Part shown: positions 60,505 through 64,000 of the stretch, piece after piece
How positions within the stretch are numbered: position 1 is the first letter of the stretch
Layout: each line of letters starts with the position of its first letter
NCBI RefSeq assembly: GCF_001404515.1
Contig: NZ_CXWE01000008.1
Location: forward strand, 1-64,000
Length of the DNA: 64,000 nucleotides
Reading direction: 5' to 3'
From: Roseibium album
GTDB taxonomy: Bacteria; Pseudomonadota; Alphaproteobacteria; Rhizobiales; Stappiaceae
Notes under the pieces: model-generated
What the model was told of the DNA's origin: nothing
Seen by the model: only the letters and a program-made list of their open reading frames with translations
The model's database searches: none
Translations under genes and position numbers: made by a program

Positions 60505-60717
60505 ATGCGTGAGAACGGCACCATCAAGTTTTTCAATCACGACCGCGGCTTCGGTTTCATCACACCGGACAATGGCGGCAAGGACGTATTCGTCCACGTG
60601 ACTGCATTCGAGCAGGCCGGAATCGGTGCACCGGTCGAAGGTGCAAAGATTTCATTCGTCGCTGAAGACGATCGCCGTGGCCGCGGCAAGCAGGCAGCTC
60701 AACTCGAAATGCTCTGA
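60505..60717 (+). CDS. Cold-shock domain protein
   Basis: A 70-residue single-domain RNA chaperone. The RNP1-like motif is HDRGFGFITPD (canonical KGFGFI) and RNP2-like motif DVFVHVTAF. The start MRENGTIKFF is typical. The ATG at 60505 has GGAAAGG upstream; a frame starting at 60397 is too long for the family. A strong terminator follows 48 bases after the stop, so it is a single-gene transcript. Confidence 0.93.
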   Translation: MRENGTIKFFNHDRGFGFITPDNGGKDVFVHVTAFEQAGIGAPVEGAKISFVAEDDRRGRGKQAAQLEML

Positions 60718-60765
60718 GTTTCTGGTCTGCGGACCAATTCTGAGCCGCTCGAGACGAGCAAAACG

Positions 60766-60791
60766 AAAACGGGGCCCAGCGGCCCCGTTTT
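60766..60791 (+). terminator. Rho-independent terminator of the cold-shock gene
   Basis: AAAACGGGGCC (60766-60776) pairs perfectly with GGCCCCGTTTT (60781-60791) around a 4-base loop, followed by TTG TTT. Confidence 0.88.
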
Positions 60792-60977
60792 TGTTTCCCA
60801 GACAAATGACCCGCAGGTACAAAGACGGCGTTGGCGAAAAAGTCGGCCTCTACGTATCGTGGCCGGGACGCTTTCATCGGCAACTCAAACGCACTGTTTC
60901 GTCGCCCCCGCCCGCACCGTGATGAAAGGTGCGCGATCCTTTTGAGCGAAGCTATGGAATCTTGATTGCACTCACCG

Positions 60978-62024
60978 TCACTTGAGCATGCAGTCGAGCA
61001 ATTCTTTTTCGCCTATCACTCCGACGATAGCACCGTCCTTTTGAACCACAACGGGTTCTGAACTGGACTTCTTCAGCTTTGCAACCTCACGGACCGGTGT
61101 GGCGCTTTCGCAGGTCAGGCCGCTGGCGAGGGAGCCCGGCAGGCTTCCCGGAGGCACCATGATGTCCCGGGCACGGAGCACGTTGAGCGGATTCATGTGA
61201 CTGACGAAATCGGCGACATAGTCATCGGCTGGATTCTTGACGATCTCCTGGGGCGTGCCGAGCTGAATGACCCGGCCGCCTTCCATGATCGCGATGCGTG
61301 AACCGATCTTGGCTGCCTCATCCAGATCGTGGCTGACAAAGATGATTGTCCGATTCAGTTCTTTCTGAAGATCGAGCAACTCGTCCTGCAGCTTGTCGCG
61401 GATCAGCGGGTCGAGAGCCGAAAACGGTTCGTCCATCAACAGTATCGGTGCATCGGTTGCAAAGGCACGGGCGAGGCCTACGCGCTGCTGCATGCCACCG
61501 GAAAGTTCATGGACGTATTTCTCACCCCATCCGCCCAGGCCGACAAGTTTCAGCTGTGCGTCCACTTTCGAGGTGCGTTCCTTGGGTGACATGCCTGAAA
61601 GCTCGAGGCCGAACCCGACGTTCTCGGACACTGTGCGCCAGGGCAGCAGGCCAAATTGCTGAAACACCATGGCGATGCGGTGCCTTCGCAGTTCACGCAG
61701 GTCGTTTGCCGAGCAGGATTCCGGATTGACGTACTGATTGCCGTCATGCACCTGCACCTCGCCACGGATGACCGGGTTGAGGCCATTGACCGCGCGCAGC
61801 AGTGTGGACTTGCCGGAGCCCGACAGGCCCATCAGCACCAGCACTTCTCCCTCGTAAATGTCCAGGCTGGCTCCGGCTACGCCCAGGATCTGACCCGTTT
61901 CGGCCTGAATCTCCTGCCTTGTCTTGCGCGCATCGATCAGCGGCAATGCGGACCTGGGGTTTTCACCGAAGACGATGTCAACATCCCTGAAGGTGACAAC
62001 GGGTGTTCTGGATGCATCGGTCAT
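60978..62024 (-). CDS. choV: Choline/betaine ABC transporter ATP-binding protein ChoV
   Basis: A 348-residue ATPase of the QAT (quaternary amine) importer family. Walker A is GLSGSGKST and the signature is LSGGMQQRVGLARAFATDAPILLMDEP with Walker B. H-loop VSHDLDEA. A C-terminal CBS-like region (residues about 280-348) ends SEPVVVQKDGAIVGVIGEKELLDCML. The N-terminus QAETGQILGVAGASLDIYEGEVLVLMG is usual for ProV/ChoV. Its start overlaps the stop of choW by 4 bases. With a ChoX-type binding protein, choline is the likely cargo. Confidence 0.9.
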   Translation of the reverse strand: MTDASRTPVVTFRDVDIVFGENPRSALPLIDARKTRQEIQAETGQILGVAGASLDIYEGEVLVLMGLSGSGKSTLLRAVNGLNPVIRGEVQVHDGNQYVNPESCSANDLRELRRHRIAMVFQQFGLLPWRTVSENVGFGLELSGMSPKERTSKVDAQLKLVGLGGWGEKYVHELSGGMQQRVGLARAFATDAPILLMDEPFSALDPLIRDKLQDELLDLQKELNRTIIFVSHDLDEAAKIGSRIAIMEGGRVIQLGTPQEIVKNPADDYVADFVSHMNPLNVLRARDIMVPPGSLPGSLASGLTCESATPVREVAKLKKSSSEPVVVQKDGAIVGVIGEKELLDCMLK

Positions 62025-62863
62025 CGCTTGCCTCCTTCTTCTTTTCTGAAGAACCGATCAAGCACGATGGCAATGAGAACAATGCAAACGCCAACCTCAA
62101 AGCCCTGCGCGATATTCACTGTGTTCAACGCTCGCAGCGTTGGCACACCGAGACCATCGGCACCAACCAGAGCGGCAATCACGACCATGGAAAGCGACAA
62201 CATGATCGTTTGGGTCAGCCCGGCCATGATTTGAGGAAGCGCGTAAGGCAACTCTACTTTCCATAGGAGTTGAGATTTCGTTGCGCCGAAAGCCTCCCCT
62301 GCTTCAAGCAAAGATTTCGGTGTCGAAGAGACGCCCAGTTGGGTGAGGCGAATAGGCGCCGGGATCGCGAAGATAACGGTTGCGATCAGCCCCGGAACCA
62401 TACCCAATCCAAAAAGGATCAAGGCGGGGATGAGATAAACGAAAGTGGGAATGGTCTGCATCAGGTCGAGAACCGGGCGCATTGCTGCATAAAAGCGCGG
62501 GTTATGGGCTCCCATGACGCCCACCGGCACGCCGACAACCATGCAGACAACCGCGGCTGCAACAACAAGAGCGAGCGTTTCAGTCGTTTCTTCCCAATAG
62601 CCCTGGTTGATGATGAGCAGCAGCGCGATTGCGACAAATAACGCAAACGCAATTTTCCGGTGGACGGCGTAGCCGAGTGCAACCGCCAAGACGACAATGA
62701 CCAGTGGTGGCGGTGTTTGAAGAAGCCACAATATGCCATCGATCAACGTCTCCAGAAAAATTGAAATGCCGTCGAACACCCATGCGGCGTTATCAGTCAG
62801 CCAATCAAAAAAGGCCTTCGCCCATGGTCCGATCGGCAATTTGTTTTCTGTCAACCAGTCCAA
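62021..62863 (-). CDS. choW: Choline/betaine ABC transporter permease ChoW
   Basis: A 280-residue permease with about six transmembrane segments. The start WLTENKLPIGPWAKAFFDWLTDNA is characteristic of the ProW/ChoW type, and the EAA loop near residues 185-205 is TPKSLLEAGEAFGATKSQLLWKVELPYALPQI. It lies between choX (75 bases upstream) and choV (4-base overlap). Confidence 0.9.
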   Translation of the reverse strand: MDWLTENKLPIGPWAKAFFDWLTDNAAWVFDGISIFLETLIDGILWLLQTPPPLVIVVLAVALGYAVHRKIAFALFVAIALLLIINQGYWEETTETLALVVAAAVVCMVVGVPVGVMGAHNPRFYAAMRPVLDLMQTIPTFVYLIPALILFGLGMVPGLIATVIFAIPAPIRLTQLGVSSTPKSLLEAGEAFGATKSQLLWKVELPYALPQIMAGLTQTIMLSLSMVVIAALVGADGLGVPTLRALNTVNIAQGFEVGVCIVLIAIVLDRFFRKEEGGKR

Positions 62864-62938
62864 CCCGCTGCTCCGGTACTTGTTCTTATTTTGGAAAAAG
62901 CGCCGGGCAGATGATCCGCACCGGCGCCAAACTGGGCT

Positions 62939-63886
62939 TTACTCGACGCCAAGGGCGCCTTTCACCGCAGCGAAGCTATCGCCGCCATCAAAGGTTTTGA
63001 CCCCGACAAGCCAGCTTTCGAACGTTGCCGGGTGTACCTTCAGCCACGCAGCGGCCGCCTTGTTCGGATCTTCGCCATCATTCAGGATTGCGCCCATGAT
63101 CTCGTTTTCCATTGCCAGCGAGAACTCGAGGTTTTCAAGAAACTTGCCAACGTTGGGGCACTCTTTGGTGTAGCCTGCACGGACGTTGGTGTAGACCGTC
63201 GCGCCTCCGAAATTCGGGCCGAAAACTTCGTCACCGCCTTCAAGATAGGCCATCTCGAAATTGGCGTTCATCGGATGCGGTTCCCATCCGAGGAATACAA
63301 TGTCGTTATCACGCTTTCCAGCCCGGGCGACCTGCGCGAGCATGCCCTGCTCGGAGGATTCAACCACTTCGAACCCCGCCAGACCAAAAAGGTTCTGGTC
63401 GATCATGCCGATGATCAGACGGTTGCCGTCATTGCCCGCCTCAATGCCATAGATCTTGCCATCGAGATCATCCTGGAACTTGGCAATGTCCTGGAAACTC
63501 TTCAGACCCTTGTCATAGGTGTATTTCGGAACGGCCAGCGTATATTTGGCACCTTCCAGATTGGCTCGCACGGTTTCGACCGAACCATCTTCCCGATAGG
63601 CCTTGATGTCACCTTCCATCGTCGGCATCCAGTTACCGAGGAAAATATCAATGTCATTGTTCTTCATTGAGGCGTAGGTCACCGGAACAGACAGGATCTT
63701 GACTTCAGGATCATAACCGAGCGCTTCCAGAACGACGGACGTTGCCGCGGTGGTTGCAGTGATGTCCGTCCAGCCCACGTCAGAAAAACGAACCGTCTTG
63801 CAGGCTTCCGGCTCGCTTGCAAGCGCTGTTCCGGACAGCATCAGGCCAAGTGCAAGACCTCCAGCGAGTGTCGCTGCGATTTTCAT
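62939..63886 (-). CDS. choX: Choline ABC transporter substrate-binding protein ChoX
   Basis: A 315-residue periplasmic protein. The ATG at 63886 has AGGAGGT upstream and starts a signal peptide (MKIAATLAGGLALGLMLSGTALA). A longer frame from 63928 was rejected. The aromatic-cage landmarks of Sinorhizobium ChoX are visible: VGWTD, LGNWMP, YTYD and GWEPHPMN. These aromatic residues bind the trimethylammonium group of choline, so choline is favoured over proline betaine. It is the first gene of choXWV and has the best ribosome-binding site of the operon, consistent with excess binding protein. Confidence 0.9.
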   Translation of the reverse strand: MKIAATLAGGLALGLMLSGTALASEPEACKTVRFSDVGWTDITATTAATSVVLEALGYDPEVKILSVPVTYASMKNNDIDIFLGNWMPTMEGDIKAYREDGSVETVRANLEGAKYTLAVPKYTYDKGLKSFQDIAKFQDDLDGKIYGIEAGNDGNRLIIGMIDQNLFGLAGFEVVESSEQGMLAQVARAGKRDNDIVFLGWEPHPMNANFEMAYLEGGDEVFGPNFGGATVYTNVRAGYTKECPNVGKFLENLEFSLAMENEIMGAILNDGEDPNKAAAAWLKVHPATFESWLVGVKTFDGGDSFAAVKGALGVE

Positions 63887-64000
63887 GAGTATACCTCCTG
63901 TGGAATGTGAAATTATTGTTTGGGCCATTTTGAAAAACTGGAAGCGAATTCACGCTCAGGCTTAAGTGCCCCCGATTTATTCTCCAATAGCCTGTTCCTG

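Overview
The window looks like a chromosome segment of a marine alphaproteobacterium, most like Roseibium/Labrenzia or a related Hyphomicrobiales/Rhodobacterales lineage. This is inferred from two phasin genes, a PdhS-like cell-cycle kinase, a tRNA-His with A73 and no encoded G-1, an Irr-type iron box, ChoXWV choline transport, DUF2849 and DUF934 in the sulfate operon, and a BA14K-type protein. No rRNA genes and no CRISPR array were seen.

Bases 1-4320 are an accessory, visibly AT-richer stretch on the 3' side of tRNA-His (4321-4397, minus strand). It holds a partial IS terminus (1-55), a complete IS3-family element (226-1449) and a tight three-gene operon: a winged-helix regulator, an AbiEii-like nucleotidyltransferase and a PP2C-type phosphatase (2122-4122). 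A palindromic operator overlaps the operon promoter. This operon is the best candidate for an undescribed defence or toxin-antitoxin system.

Bases 4.5-19.5 kb carry two phasins, a 1597-residue histidine kinase, an iron(III) ABC substrate-binding protein and fused permease behind an Irr box, a stand-alone FtsH, the two subunits of a 3-oxoacid CoA-transferase, a 348-residue protein of unknown family and a small DUF6460-like membrane protein.

Bases 19.5-29 kb form a polyamine uptake and catabolism locus. PotFGHI transport genes and one glutamine-synthetase-like ligase read left. A GntR regulator, a second ligase and a class III aminotransferase read right. A shared GTGATCAC-core operator sits before both arms.

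Bases 29-37.9 kb hold a HupE/UreJ permease, an anchored parvulin-type isomerase and a secreted DUF3604 protein with PHP-like metal motifs. These are followed by a YCII/ECF42 sigma pair, a short-chain dehydrogenase facing a LysR regulator, a VOC protein and a MAPEG protein.

Bases 38-46.6 kb are a self-contained exosortase cluster: exosortase with a fused EpsI-like domain, a VIT-VWA target with a PEP-type signal, a response regulator, a sensor kinase and a membrane-bound spermidine-synthase-like protein. Bases 46.7-51.6 kb are an assimilatory sulfate operon (cysG, DUF2849, cysI, cysH, DUF934).

Bases 52.2-64 kb contain a thiolase, an alpha-glucosidase behind a LacI-type operator, a glycosyltransferase, a degenerate receiver/HD-GYP protein, a BaiN-like flavoprotein with a YaiI protein, a BA14K-like protein, a cold-shock protein and the choXWV operon.
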